The notes below the pieces were generated by a model. That model was not told the DNA's origin, searched no databases, and saw only the letters and a program-made list of their open reading frames with translations. The position numbers and the translations under genes were made by a program. DNA of 50,193 nucleotides from Ilumatobacteraceae bacterium (GTDB taxonomy: Bacteria > Actinomycetota > Acidimicrobiia > Acidimicrobiales > Ilumatobacteraceae), in contig JAOBWK010000031.1 in NCBI GenBank assembly GCA_025463305.1, forward strand, positions 1-50,193, in the 5' to 3' direction. The first letter of the stretch is position 1. The number at the start of each line of letters is the position of its first letter. Positions 35,274-44,013 of this stretch are shown here, piece after piece.

Positions 35274-36565
35274 CACAGAATACACGATCGGTGATCCGGT
35301 CCGCGCACGAGTTGGTGCACTCGATCGAGCGCGACGTGCGATCGGGTCGGCTGCAGCCGGGGGAGAAGCTGCCGTCCGTTCGATCGCTGGCGACGTCGAC
35401 CGGGCTGTCGCCGTCGACCGTGGCTGCCGCGCTGGCCGAACTGCGCCGTCGCGGGGTCGTGGTCAGCCGTGAGCGCAGCGGCACGGTGGTGGCCCCGCCG
35501 ATCGGCCCGGGGCCGCTGCCTCCGTACGTGTCCGCCGGCGCGATGGACCTCCTGCACGGCGGTCCCGATCCGGCGCTGCTGCCGGACCTCGCCGCTGCGG
35601 TGCGCGCCGTCGCCGACGCGACGTCGGATGCACCTCGACGCGACCCCTACCTCGCCGATGCGATGGAGCCGGGACTCGAGCGGTGGTGGCGCGCCCACCT
35701 GCCCGCACCGGGTGCGGTCGCGGTGACGAGTGGCGCGTTCGACGCGGTCGAGCGCACGCTGGCGGCGAACTTGCGCCACGGCGACCGCGTCGGTGTCGAG
35801 GATCCCGGCTACCCACCGATCCATCATGTCCTGCGCGCGCTCGGCCTGGTGGCCGTTCCGATGCCGGTCGACGACGAGGGGCCGACGCCGGCGGCGTTGC
35901 GCGCGGTGCTCGCGGCCGGGGTGAGTGCCGTCATCATCACGCCCAAGGCGCAGAACCCGACGGGCGCGATGCTGACCGATCTGCGCGCCGATGCGCTCCG
36001 CCGGATCCTGCGCACCCACCGCGACACGTTGTTGATCGAGGATGATCACCTCGGGCTCCTCGGACCATCCGCGCCGTCGCTCGGTGGCTCCACCGATCGA
36101 TGGATCGTGGCCCGCTCGGTGTCGAAGGCGCTGGGGCCGGATCTGCGCATCGCGCTGGTGGTCGGCGACGACGACACGGTCCGGGCCATCTCGAGCCGGC
36201 TTCGTGCCGGGCCCGGGTGGGTCAGCCACCTGTTGCAGGCGACGGCGAGCGCGCTGTTGCACGCGCCGGGGACCGTACGAGTGCTGGCCGAGGCGGAGCG
36301 CACCTACGACCGGCGCCGGCTCGAGCTGCTCGCCGCGCTCGCCGCTCGCGGCGTCGAGGCTCACGGCGCATCCGGGCTGTGCGTGTGGGTCCCCGTGCGC
36401 GATGAGACGTCGGTGTGCCTCGCGCTGGCCGACGCCGGCTACGCCGTCGCGCCCGGTGCACCGTTCCGGCTCGGCAGCGGACCGGCAGTGCGCATCACCA
36501 CATCGCGGCTCGACGGTGCCGACGTGGACGCGCTCGCCGACGCGGTGGCCATCGCCGTCGGCTGA
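35261..36565 (+). CDS. MocR/PdxR-type regulator (GntR helix-turn-helix plus aminotransferase fold)
   Basis: A 434-aa chimeric transcription factor. Residues about 15-75 are a GntR winged helix (GEKLPSVRSLATSTGLSPSTVAAALAEL split by the wing RRRGVVVSRERSG). The rest is a fold-type-I aminotransferase domain with the PLP-binding Lys289 in SVSKALG and the NPTGAML motif. Such regulators use PLP or an aminated ligand as effector and often control a divergent neighbour. Here the neighbour is a PNPOx-like gene whose start overlaps by 10 bp, so direct control is likely. Confidence 0.92.
   Translation: MVASAQNTRSVIRSAHELVHSIERDVRSGRLQPGEKLPSVRSLATSTGLSPSTVAAALAELRRRGVVVSRERSGTVVAPPIGPGPLPPYVSAGAMDLLHGGPDPALLPDLAAAVRAVADATSDAPRRDPYLADAMEPGLERWWRAHLPAPGAVAVTSGAFDAVERTLAANLRHGDRVGVEDPGYPPIHHVLRALGLVAVPMPVDDEGPTPAALRAVLAAGVSAVIITPKAQNPTGAMLTDLRADALRRILRTHRDTLLIEDDHLGLLGPSAPSLGGSTDRWIVARSVSKALGPDLRIALVVGDDDTVRAISSRLRAGPGWVSHLLQATASALLHAPGTVRVLAEAERTYDRRRLELLAALAARGVEAHGASGLCVWVPVRDETSVCLALADAGYAVAPGAPFRLGSGPAVRITTSRLDGADVDALADAVAIAVG
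35277..35282 (-). promoter_or_regulatory. -10 box for the PNPOx-like gene (leaderless)
   Basis: Minus-strand TATTCT ends 6 nt before the ATG at 35270. It lies inside the MocR coding sequence. Confidence 0.45.
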
Positions 36566-36605
36566 GCCGTCATGGGCTGAACCGGCCGTGCACTGAGGCG
36601 CCCAG

Positions 36606-37625
36606 TCACCAGCCGCGCAGGTCGATCGGCCAACGGTCGACGACCTCGCCATTGCGCACCAGCCACGCGACCTCGTGCATCGCCATCGTCGGATCGATGT
36701 GCGCAGGCACCACCAGGATGCGATCGTCGACGGCCAGATCCGCCGCTGCGCTCACCGTCACGTGCTCGTCGCTGCAGAACCAGACGGACAACGGCTCGTG
36801 GTCGAGGGTGGTCGCGGACGGGTTGCCGTGGTCCATGCCGAGCGCCTTCAGGCCGACGTCGGCCACCACGTGCTGGGCGTTGGCCGACACGACCGTGCCG
36901 ACCACGAAGCAGGCCTGCTCGAACGGCAGCCCGAGGGAGCCGTACTGCGTGTCCATCAGCGCGTAGCTGCCGGCCTGGACCTCGTTGACCCGGTCGTGGA
37001 GGTCGTAGGTGCCGGTGCCGCCCGCCGAGATGATGTCGCCGCCGACGTCGGCGTGGGCGGCGAGCAGGAGGTCCATCGCTGCGGCGACCTCGGCGCGCTG
37101 CTGCTCGCGGTCGGCGACCATCATCAGGTGGCCCTCGTAGCCCATCACGCCGCGCACCTGGAGGCCGGCTGCACGCGCGAGGTCGGCGAGCCGGCCGGCG
37201 TCGGCGGGCGCACAGCCACACCGCGGCAGGCCCACGTTCACGTCGATCAGCGCGTGGCGCATCCCCGCGCGCGCGGCGAGGTCGATGGTGACCTCGGAGT
37301 CGACGGCCACGGTGATGCCGACGCCGTCCCGGTCCTGGGCCGCTGCGAGCGCTGCCAGCCGGTTGCGATCGACGACCTCGTTGGCGAGGAGCAGGTCGTG
37401 GCCGAGCCCGGCCGCCGCCATGCCGAGCACCTCGCGTGGCGTGGCGCACGTGAACGAGCGATGGCCGGCGGCGGCCTGGACCGCCGCGAGCGCTGTGCAC
37501 TTGTGCGCCTTCACGTGCGGGCGCAGGCGCGAGCCGGGGTGCGCCGCGCTCATCGTCGCGATGTTCCGCTCGAACGGAGCGACGTCGATGACGAGCGCCG
37601 GTGTCGGGAGATCGTGGATCCTCAT
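36606..37625 (-). CDS. D-threonine aldolase-like / fold-type-III PLP enzyme
   Basis: A 339-aa protein of the alanine-racemase-like barrel family that includes D-threonine aldolase and D-serine dehydratase. The PLP lysine is Lys39 in LRPHVKAHKC. The metal-binding motif near the C-terminus is HID (His309, Asp311); D-serine dehydratases have HxC, whereas bacterial D-threonine aldolase has HxD, which favours an aldolase-type reaction. The ATG at 37625 has TAACCT six bases upstream. Convergent with the MocR gene, 40 bp apart; it may belong to the same amino-acid or B6 theme. Confidence 0.82.
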   Translation of the reverse strand: MRIHDLPTPALVIDVAPFERNIATMSAAHPGSRLRPHVKAHKCTALAAVQAAAGHRSFTCATPREVLGMAAAGLGHDLLLANEVVDRNRLAALAAAQDRDGVGITVAVDSEVTIDLAARAGMRHALIDVNVGLPRCGCAPADAGRLADLARAAGLQVRGVMGYEGHLMMVADREQQRAEVAAAMDLLLAAHADVGGDIISAGGTGTYDLHDRVNEVQAGSYALMDTQYGSLGLPFEQACFVVGTVVSANAQHVVADVGLKALGMDHGNPSATTLDHEPLSVWFCSDEHVTVSAAADLAVDDRILVVPAHIDPTMAMHEVAWLVRNGEVVDRWPIDLRGW

Positions 37626-37631
37626 CGGTGC

Positions 37632-37637
37632 AGGTTA
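37632..37637 (-). promoter_or_regulatory. -10 box for the D-threonine aldolase-like gene (leaderless)
   Basis: Minus-strand TAACCT ends 6 nt before the ATG at 37625. Confidence 0.45.
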
Positions 37638-37696
37638 GGCACAGTGGGGAGGGCCCTGGGAGGCCCGTTCGCTGAGGAAAACAGGCCTTTTGCCCT

Positions 37697-37702
37697 TACC
37701 CT
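37697..37702 (+). promoter_or_regulatory. Candidate -10 box for carD
   Basis: TACCCT would give a leader of about 30 nt that includes the ribosome-binding site GGTGAGG at 37725-37731. No convincing -35 was found. Confidence 0.3.
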
Positions 37703-37737
37703 TGGACCACTGCGAGAGACGATCGGTGAGGTACCGC

Positions 37738-38259
37738 GTGAAGTTCAAGAAGGGCGACACAGTCATCTACCCCCAGCATGGAGCGTGTCTCGTGCAGGGG
37801 ACCAAGAAGGTCGTCGCCTTCGGTGAAACGCAGGAGTACCTGATCCTCCGCACGATCATCAACGAGATGACGTTGTCGGTTCCGGTCGCTCGCGCGGCCG
37901 ACGTGGGCGTGCGTCCGCCGGTGTCGCCGGACGAGCTGGAAGACCTCGTGTCGGTGCTCTCCAAGGCCGATCCCCGCGTGCCCTCGAACTGGAGCCGGCG
38001 GTTCAAGAACCACCAGGAGAAGCTGAAGAGCGGCGACGTGTACCAGGTGGCCGAAGTCGTCCGGAACCTCGCCGCGCGCAACCGCGACGCCTCGCTGTCC
38101 GCCGCCGAGCGCACCATGTACGAGCGGGCCCGGATCAACCTGATCAGCGAGATCGCCCCGGCCCTCAAGGTCAGCGCCGAAGAGGCCGAGCACTACCTCG
38201 ACGAGGCGCTCGCCAAGGGCGTGCTCAAGCCCGCCAAGGAAGTCAAGAAGAAGGCCTGA
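37738..38259 (+). CDS. carD: CarD-family RNA polymerase-binding regulator
   Basis: CarD binds the RNAP beta subunit and stabilises open complexes, especially at rRNA promoters. The 173-aa product begins MKFKKGDTVIYPQHGACLV (RNAP-interaction domain) and ends with the helical DNA-binding domain (NWSRRFKNHQEKLKSGDVYQVAEVVRNL). The GTG at 37738 is preferred over the GTG at 37726, since GGTGAGG lies six bases upstream of it. The C-terminus adds a lysine-rich tail (EVKKKA). The conserved Trp of the NWSRR segment is present. Confidence 0.94.
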   Translation: MKFKKGDTVIYPQHGACLVQGTKKVVAFGETQEYLILRTIINEMTLSVPVARAADVGVRPPVSPDELEDLVSVLSKADPRVPSNWSRRFKNHQEKLKSGDVYQVAEVVRNLAARNRDASLSAAERTMYERARINLISEIAPALKVSAEEAEHYLDEALAKGVLKPAKEVKKKA

Positions 38260-38295
38260 CCGCATCGCCTGCGGCGGCGCTCCAGCGAGCTGATC

Positions 38296-38301
38296 TACAG
38301 T
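38296..38301 (+). promoter_or_regulatory. -10 box for the GlnA-like gene (leaderless)
   Basis: TACAGT ends 7 nt before the ATG at 38309. No ribosome-binding site lies in between. Confidence 0.5.
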
Positions 38302-38308
38302 GCTCGCC

Positions 38309-39715
38309 ATGTCAGCACGAGTCACGGTCACCCGGCAGGAGTTGGAAGACAAGATCCGGTCGGGTGAGATCGACACGGTGCTGATGGCGTTCCCGGATCT
38401 GCAGGGCCGCCTCGTCGGCAAGCGGACCACCGGGCGCTTCTTCCTCGAGAGCGTGGCCGAGGCCGGCACCGAGAACTGCGACTACCTGATCGCCTGCGAC
38501 ATGGACAACAACCCGGTCGCCGGCTACCGGTTCACCAGCTACGAGAGCGGCTACGGCGACATGCTCGCAGCCGCCGACTGGGACACGATCCGGATCATCC
38601 CGTGGGTGCCGAAGACGGCGATGATCATGTGCGACCTGTTCGACACCACCAGCGGCGAGCTGATCGACGTCGCGCCGCGCACGATCCTGCGCCGCCAGGT
38701 CGAGGCCGCGGCCGAGCAGGGCTTCCTGCCGATGGTGGCCAGCGAGATCGAGTTCTTCCTGTTCAAGGACACCTACGACGAGGCCCACGCCAAGGGCTAC
38801 CGCAACCTGGAGACGCACAGCCCGTGGCTCGAGGACTACCACGTGCTGCAGACCACCAAGGACGAGTACATCATCGGGCAGCTGCGCCGGAACCTCGAGC
38901 TGGCCGGGGTGCCGGTGGAGTTCAGCAAGGGCGAGGCCGGCCGCGGCCAGCACGAGATCAACCTCGACTACACGACCGCCGTGGAGATGGCCGATCGCAA
39001 CAGCGTGTACAAGACGGGCGCGAAGGAGATGGCCGCGCTGAGCGGCCGCAGCATCAGCTTCATGGCGAAGTGGGACATGGCCGACGCCGGCTCGTCGTGC
39101 CACATCCACTCCAGCCTCTGGACGATGGACGGCGCGACCGCGGTGTTCGACGGCCACCACGAGGAGGGTCACGAGAACGATCCCCACGAGAACTGGCACG
39201 GGATGTCGAAGGTGTTCCGCCACTACGTCGCCGGGCTGATCGCGACGTCGCAGGAGTTCGCGCTGCTGTGGGCGCCGACGATCAACAGCTACAAGCGCTT
39301 CCAGACCGCGTCATGGGCGCCCACCGGCATCGGCTGGGGCGTCGACAACCGCACGCTCGGCTACCGCCTCGTCGGCCACGGCAAGGGCACGCGGGTCGAG
39401 TGCCGCATCCCCGGCAGCGACGCGAACAGCTACCTCGCCTTCGCCGGCATCCTCGCCGGCGGCCTGTACGGCATCCGCAACGAGCTCGAGCTCGGCGCGC
39501 CGTTCGAGGGGAACGGCTACGAGGCCACCGACATCCCGCGCATCCCCTGGAACATGTGCGACGCGATCGATCTGTGGGAGCACAGCAGCATCGCCAAGGA
39601 GTGCTTCGGCGACGACGTGCACCACCACATCCTCACGGCGGCCAAGGGCGAGTGGATGGCGTTCAACCAGGCCGTCACCGACTGGGAGCTCCGGCGGTAC
39701 TGGGAGCGGGTGTAG
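38309..39715 (+). CDS. Glutamine synthetase-family ligase (GlnA3/PuuA-like)
   Basis: A 468-aa GlnA-type enzyme. It has an N-terminal beta-grasp part (MAFPDLQGRLVGKR), the metal-binding SEIEFFLF, HEINLDYTTAVEMADR, MAKWDMADAGSSCHIHSSL and the KRF/R-rich SYKRFQTASWAPTG block. These resemble gamma-glutamyl-polyamine/amine synthetases more than housekeeping GS, and the adenylylation-site region of GSI (NLYDLPP) is not seen at the C-terminus. It would join glutamate to an amine using ATP. Followed by an SDR and a PLP decarboxylase, which fits amine metabolism (inference). Confidence 0.85.
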   Translation: MSARVTVTRQELEDKIRSGEIDTVLMAFPDLQGRLVGKRTTGRFFLESVAEAGTENCDYLIACDMDNNPVAGYRFTSYESGYGDMLAAADWDTIRIIPWVPKTAMIMCDLFDTTSGELIDVAPRTILRRQVEAAAEQGFLPMVASEIEFFLFKDTYDEAHAKGYRNLETHSPWLEDYHVLQTTKDEYIIGQLRRNLELAGVPVEFSKGEAGRGQHEINLDYTTAVEMADRNSVYKTGAKEMAALSGRSISFMAKWDMADAGSSCHIHSSLWTMDGATAVFDGHHEEGHENDPHENWHGMSKVFRHYVAGLIATSQEFALLWAPTINSYKRFQTASWAPTGIGWGVDNRTLGYRLVGHGKGTRVECRIPGSDANSYLAFAGILAGGLYGIRNELELGAPFEGNGYEATDIPRIPWNMCDAIDLWEHSSIAKECFGDDVHHHILTAAKGEWMAFNQAVTDWELRRYWERV

Positions 39716-39772
39716 CCCGTCTGGCAACATGAGCATTCGTCGATCGTTCGTACCAGGATTTCGGAGGCAGTT

Positions 39773-40546
39773 GTGGCTGGCAGGTTGAGTGGCAAGGTGG
39801 CGTTGATCACGGGCGCGGCCTCGGGTCTCGGTCGGGTCGGCGCCGAGCGCTTCGCAGCCGAAGGCGCGCAAGTCGTGATCGCCGACGTCAACGACGGCGA
39901 CGAAGCGGTCGAGGCCATCGCCGCAGCCGGTGGCGAGGCGACGTTCGTGCGCTGCGACGTGACCGACGAGGCGTCGATCGAGTCAGCGGTGAGCCACGCC
40001 GTCGAGACCTTCGGCGGCCTGCACGTGCTGTACAACAACGCCGGCGTGATGATCGGCGACGACGACGGCCCGACGAACACGTCGATGGAGACCTACCAGC
40101 TGACGATGGACATCAACGTCAAGGGCGTCCTCCTCGGCTGCAAGTACGCGATCCCGGCGATGCTCGCGAGCGGCGGCGGCAGCATCGTCAACGTCGCCTC
40201 GTTCGTGGCTCACATGGGTGCGGCGACGCCGCAGATCGCATACACGGCGTCGAAGGGCGCGGTCCTCGCGATGACCCGCGAGATCGCCGTGATCTACGCC
40301 CGTCAGGGCATCCGCGCCAACGCGCTCTGCCCGGGCCCGATCATGACGCCGATGCTCGCCAAGTTCCTGAGCGACGACGAGAAGCGCAACCGCCGGCTGA
40401 TCCACATCCCGATGGGTCGCTTCGGCGAGCCGATCGAGATCGCCAACGGCGCGCTCTTCCTCGCCAGCGACGAGAGCAGCTGGATGACCGGTCAGTCGCT
40501 GATCATCGACGGCGGCATCACCAGCGCGTACGTCACGCCGCAGTGA
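39773..40546 (+). CDS. Short-chain dehydrogenase/reductase
   Basis: A 257-aa classical SDR. The Rossmann motif TGAASGLG (13-20), NNAG, and the catalytic Tyr157-x3-Lys161 (YTASK) are all present; an Asp in the ADVNDG turn suggests NAD(H) preference. The GTG at 39773 has GGAGG five bases upstream. The C-terminal IDGGITSAYVTPQ is typical of SDRs with a 3-oxoacyl- or diol-type substrate. The substrate is unknown. One base separates its stop from the following TTG start. Confidence 0.9.
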   Translation: MAGRLSGKVALITGAASGLGRVGAERFAAEGAQVVIADVNDGDEAVEAIAAAGGEATFVRCDVTDEASIESAVSHAVETFGGLHVLYNNAGVMIGDDDGPTNTSMETYQLTMDINVKGVLLGCKYAIPAMLASGGGSIVNVASFVAHMGAATPQIAYTASKGAVLAMTREIAVIYARQGIRANALCPGPIMTPMLAKFLSDDEKRNRRLIHIPMGRFGEPIEIANGALFLASDESSWMTGQSLIIDGGITSAYVTPQ

Positions 40547-40547
40547 C

Positions 40548-41924
40548 TTGCCCCGTGACGCAGCCGACCCCGCGCCGATAGGGGCCGACGGGTTGGCCGC
40601 GCTGCACGGGTCGTCGGCAGACGTCGGTGATCTCGCCGTGCGCACCGCGGCGTTCCTCGCCGATCGACTCCGGTATTCGCCCCTCGGGCGCACCGCGACG
40701 GTGGACGAGATGCGCGCTGCGCTCGACGGCGCGATCACGGCCGACGGCCTCGGTGTCGACCGGTCGTGGGACCTGCTGATCGACCGGGTGCTCGCGAACA
40801 CCGTCGGCATCGACAGCGAGCGCTTCCTCGCGTTCATCCCCGTGTCGCCGGCGGCCGCGGCGACGTGGATGGACGCCATCGTCGGCACCACATCGGTCCC
40901 CGCCGAATCATGGCTGGAGGCAGCGGGCGCGGTGGCCGCCGAGAACCAGGTGCTCGAGCTGCTCGCATCGCTGGCCGGCATGCCGTCCGGCGCTGGCGGC
41001 TGCTTCATGAGCGGCGGCTCGATCGGCAACCTCTCCGCGCTGGCGGTGGCGCGCGATCAGCAGCCGGCCAAGCGCGTGGTCGCGGTGGCGGACACGGCCC
41101 ACGCATCCGTGCACAACACGCTCCACCTGCTCGGCATGGACGCGCTGACGGTGCCGACGGGCAGCGACGGGCGGTTCACCGCCACCGCCCTGCGCGTGGC
41201 CGTCGCCGGGCGCGACGATGTCGGCACGATCGTCGCCGCAGCGGGCTCGACCAACGCCGGGCTCATCGACGACCTCGACGGCCTCGCCGACGTCGCCGCC
41301 GAGATCGGCGCATGGTTCCACGTCGACGGTGCTTACGGCGCGGCGACGCTGCTGCTGCCGGAGTTCGCCGACCGACTGCGCGGCATCGGCCGCGCGGATT
41401 CGTTCATCGTCGATCCGCACAAGTGGCTGTTCGCTCCCGCCGGCTCCTGCGCGTTGATCTACCGCGATCCGTCGCTCGCCGCAGCGGTGCACGCTCAGCA
41501 CGGCCCGTACATCGACGTGTTCCGCCAGCACGGCGACGAGTGGAACCCGGCCGACTTCGGCTATCAGCTGACCCGACGTGCGGCCGGGCTGCCGCTGTGG
41601 TTCGCGCTCGTGCTCCACGGCACCGACGCGTTCGCCACGGCGATCCGCCGCGGCGTCGAGCTCGCGGCGTACGCCGCCGACGCGGTCCGGTCGGCCGGTG
41701 ATCACGTCGAGCTGGTGATGGAGCCCGAGCTGTCGGTGGTGCTGTTCCGCCGCCGTGGCTGGACGGCCGGCGAATGGAGCGCATGGGCGCGCGACCTGCT
41801 CGCCCGCGGTGTCGCCTTCGTGGCGCCGACGACATGGCGGGGCGAGCCGGTGGGGCGGCTGGTGTTCATGCATCCGCTGACGCCGACCACGCTGATCGAC
41901 GAGATCGTCGGGACGCTCGCGTGA
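40548..41924 (+). CDS. PLP-dependent decarboxylase (group II, aromatic/glutamate type)
   Basis: A 458-aa fold-type-I decarboxylase. The PLP-binding HVDGAYG (His258, Asp260) and VDPHKWLF (Lys292) are those of aromatic-L-amino-acid/glutamate decarboxylases. The TTG at 40548 is the only near-upstream start and begins two bases after the SDR stop, so the exact N-terminus is uncertain; the conserved fold begins near residue 30. It probably makes an amine, which could feed the GlnA-like ligase upstream (inference). Confidence 0.88.
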   Translation: MPRDAADPAPIGADGLAALHGSSADVGDLAVRTAAFLADRLRYSPLGRTATVDEMRAALDGAITADGLGVDRSWDLLIDRVLANTVGIDSERFLAFIPVSPAAAATWMDAIVGTTSVPAESWLEAAGAVAAENQVLELLASLAGMPSGAGGCFMSGGSIGNLSALAVARDQQPAKRVVAVADTAHASVHNTLHLLGMDALTVPTGSDGRFTATALRVAVAGRDDVGTIVAAAGSTNAGLIDDLDGLADVAAEIGAWFHVDGAYGAATLLLPEFADRLRGIGRADSFIVDPHKWLFAPAGSCALIYRDPSLAAAVHAQHGPYIDVFRQHGDEWNPADFGYQLTRRAAGLPLWFALVLHGTDAFATAIRRGVELAAYAADAVRSAGDHVELVMEPELSVVLFRRRGWTAGEWSAWARDLLARGVAFVAPTTWRGEPVGRLVFMHPLTPTTLIDEIVGTLA

Positions 41925-42109
41925 CGGGGACAGGGATCGCATGGGCCACACCACGGACGGCCGGCAACGGGCGGCTCGACGACGGCGCCTGGTGCACCGG
42001 CACCGGTGACGCCTCCACCGACGTGATCTCGGTGAGCGCGCTCCTCACCGACGCCGCGAGTGGGTTGCCGATCGAACCAGCGCCCGCCGGGCGTGCCCGT
42101 GACGCGTGA
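41921..42109 (+). CDS. Possible small protein of 62 aa
   Basis: A GTG at 41921 overlaps the decarboxylase stop (GTGA). The product has no recognisable domain, no signal peptide, and a polar, Ala/Thr/Gly-rich composition. The overlap is the only support; it may be non-coding. Confidence 0.2.
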   Translation: MTGTGIAWATPRTAGNGRLDDGAWCTGTGDASTDVISVSALLTDAASGLPIEPAPAGRARDA

Positions 42110-42150
42110 CTCCCTCGGCTGACGGAGCGGGAGTGGAAGAATCGGCGCTC

Positions 42151-43023
42151 ATGGGACAGGTCGCGTACATCGGGTTGGGAGTGATGGGTGCGCCGATGGC
42201 TCGCCATCTCGGATCGAAGGGTCACGAGGTGACCGTCTACAACCGCACACGCGCCAAGGCCGACGCGTGGGTGGAAGCGAACGGCGGCTGGTCCGCAGCC
42301 ACACCGCGCGAGGCCGCCGAGGATGCCGATGTCGTGTTCGTCTGCGTCGGCAACGACGACGACCTCCGCTCCGTGGTGCTCGGCCCCGACGGCGCGTTCG
42401 CCGGCATGCGCCCGGGTGCGGTGCTCGTCGACCACACCACGGCGTCGGCCGACGTCGCCCGCGAGCTCGCTGCCGTCGGGGCAGCCGCAGGCATCGGCTT
42501 CGTCGATGCACCGGTGAGTGGCGGCCAGGCCGGAGCCGAGAACGGCGCACTCACCGTGATGTGCGGCTGTGACGATCTGCTCGTGTTCCGCAAGGCGGCA
42601 TCGGTGATCGCCGCGTACGCGAAGGCGTGCGAGCTGATGGGAGGCGCGGGCGCCGGGCAGCTGACGAAGATGGTGAACCAGATCTGCATCGCCGGCGTCG
42701 TACAGGGCCTCGCCGAGGGCATCAACTTCGCGATGCGCGCCGGACTCGACATCGACAAGCTGGTGGCCACCATCGGCAAGGGTGCCGCCCAGAGCTGGCA
42801 GATGGACAACCGTGCGATCACGATGTCGCAGGGCACGTTCGACTTCGGCTTCGCCGTGGAGTGGATGCGCAAGGACCTCGGGATCTGCTTCGACGAGGCG
42901 GCCCGCAACGGTGCCCGGCTGCCGATGGCCCGAGCCGTCGACGGCTACTACGCCGAGGTCGTCGCCAAGGGCGGCAAACGCTGGGACACCAGCAGCTTGA
43001 TGTACCTCCTCGCCGAGGACTGA
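42151..43023 (+). CDS. 3-hydroxyisobutyrate dehydrogenase-like beta-hydroxyacid dehydrogenase
   Basis: A 290-aa NAD(P)-dependent enzyme of the beta-hydroxyacid dehydrogenase family. The N-terminal YIGLGVMGAPMA is the dinucleotide motif; VDAPVSGGQAGAENGALTVM is the substrate-binding block, and Lys173 in GQLTKMVNQ is catalytic. It could act on 3-hydroxyisobutyrate, tartronate semialdehyde or a related acid. The ATG at 42151 matches the family start; an earlier GTG at 42133 is possible. Convergent with the next gene, 21 bp apart. Confidence 0.9.
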   Translation: MGQVAYIGLGVMGAPMARHLGSKGHEVTVYNRTRAKADAWVEANGGWSAATPREAAEDADVVFVCVGNDDDLRSVVLGPDGAFAGMRPGAVLVDHTTASADVARELAAVGAAAGIGFVDAPVSGGQAGAENGALTVMCGCDDLLVFRKAASVIAAYAKACELMGGAGAGQLTKMVNQICIAGVVQGLAEGINFAMRAGLDIDKLVATIGKGAAQSWQMDNRAITMSQGTFDFGFAVEWMRKDLGICFDEAARNGARLPMARAVDGYYAEVVAKGGKRWDTSSLMYLLAED

Positions 43024-43044
43024 CGCCCTTCGGTCGGGTCGGTG

Positions 43045-44013
43045 TCAGCCGGTGATGCGCGGGGCTGGGCTGCGGTAGGTGCCGGCGATGGCAGAGACCC
43101 AGGCCGCGTCGTGGAACGGATCGTCGGGTGCGGCGACGTCGACACCGCGACCACGCAGATCGGCGAGGAGCATGTCGACGACGCGGCGGGTGGTGAGGTC
43201 GTCGACGTGATCGTCGGCGCGCTGCATCTCGTCGGCATCGGCGAAGACATCGGCCTTCCACGACACGGTGGCGCGCATCGATGTTCGTGCGTAGCGGCAC
43301 TGCTCGACGCCGCCGTCGATCACCGTCCACCCGTCGTCGTTGCGGACCAGCTGGGCGTGGATGGTGAGCGCCGTCGGGAGCTCGTCGTCGCCAACCACCG
43401 GCGCGACGCCGTGGTAGGTCATCTCGTTGTCGGCGACGATGGCGACGTTGTCGAACGGCGGTGATTCGACCTCGTGGGGGCCGTCGGCGCCGGCCGGCCA
43501 GTAGTGGAAGTCGCCACCGGGACCGGGCCAGAACCACGACACCGCAGTCGCGATCCGCACCCGCCACGGCTCGAAGATGCCGGCCGCGCGCATCTGCTGC
43601 AGCAGCCAGATGGGGTGGTCGACGCGGGTGACGCCGCGGAACGCCGGCACGTCGAGGTGCGGCACGAACGGGAACGGCGTCGCGCCCATCAGGTTGACGT
43701 AGACAGTGGTGGGTCGGACGGCGGCGTCGGTGCCGTACACACCGTGCGCGGCGGCGACGAAGTGCGGGTTGTGCAGGATGGTCTCCGCAGCGGGGACGAT
43801 CGCCTCACCGAGGAGCGCGAAGTCCTGGCGGAACCACGGCGGCACGAAGTTCGACGGCTTGGTCGAGCCCATCGCCTCCAGCTCGGCCGTCGAAGCGGCG
43901 TAACGGGCGAGTGGCCAGAACGGGCCGGCGCCGTTGATGAGATCGTGCACGGCCTGGGGATCGTCGTAGGCGGGCTGCAGGCGCACCACGCCGGGCATCG
44001 TCAGGATGGTCAC
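43045..44013 (-). CDS. Uncharacterised protein, possible Fe(II)/2OG-type oxygenase
   Basis: A 322-aa protein that I cannot place firmly. The middle region has PHLDVPAFRGV (an HxD pair) and, about 80 residues later, ADNEMTYHGVAP (a distal His), which is the metal-ligand pattern of cupin/2OG oxygenases. The expected downstream Arg for 2-oxoglutarate is not obvious. No signal peptide is present. The GTG at 44013 overlaps the stop of the flavoprotein gene (GTGA), so the two are co-translated and may act in one oxidative step or pathway. Confidence 0.5.
   Translation of the reverse strand: MTILTMPGVVRLQPAYDDPQAVHDLINGAGPFWPLARYAASTAELEAMGSTKPSNFVPPWFRQDFALLGEAIVPAAETILHNPHFVAAAHGVYGTDAAVRPTTVYVNLMGATPFPFVPHLDVPAFRGVTRVDHPIWLLQQMRAAGIFEPWRVRIATAVSWFWPGPGGDFHYWPAGADGPHEVESPPFDNVAIVADNEMTYHGVAPVVGDDELPTALTIHAQLVRNDDGWTVIDGGVEQCRYARTSMRATVSWKADVFADADEMQRADDHVDDLTTRRVVDMLLADLRGRGVDVAAPDDPFHDAAWVSAIAGTYRSPAPRITG

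Noticed and set aside
38260..38274. Small CCGCA/TGCGG hairpin after carD considered as a terminator
   Set aside because: The stem is only 5 bp and has no T-run.
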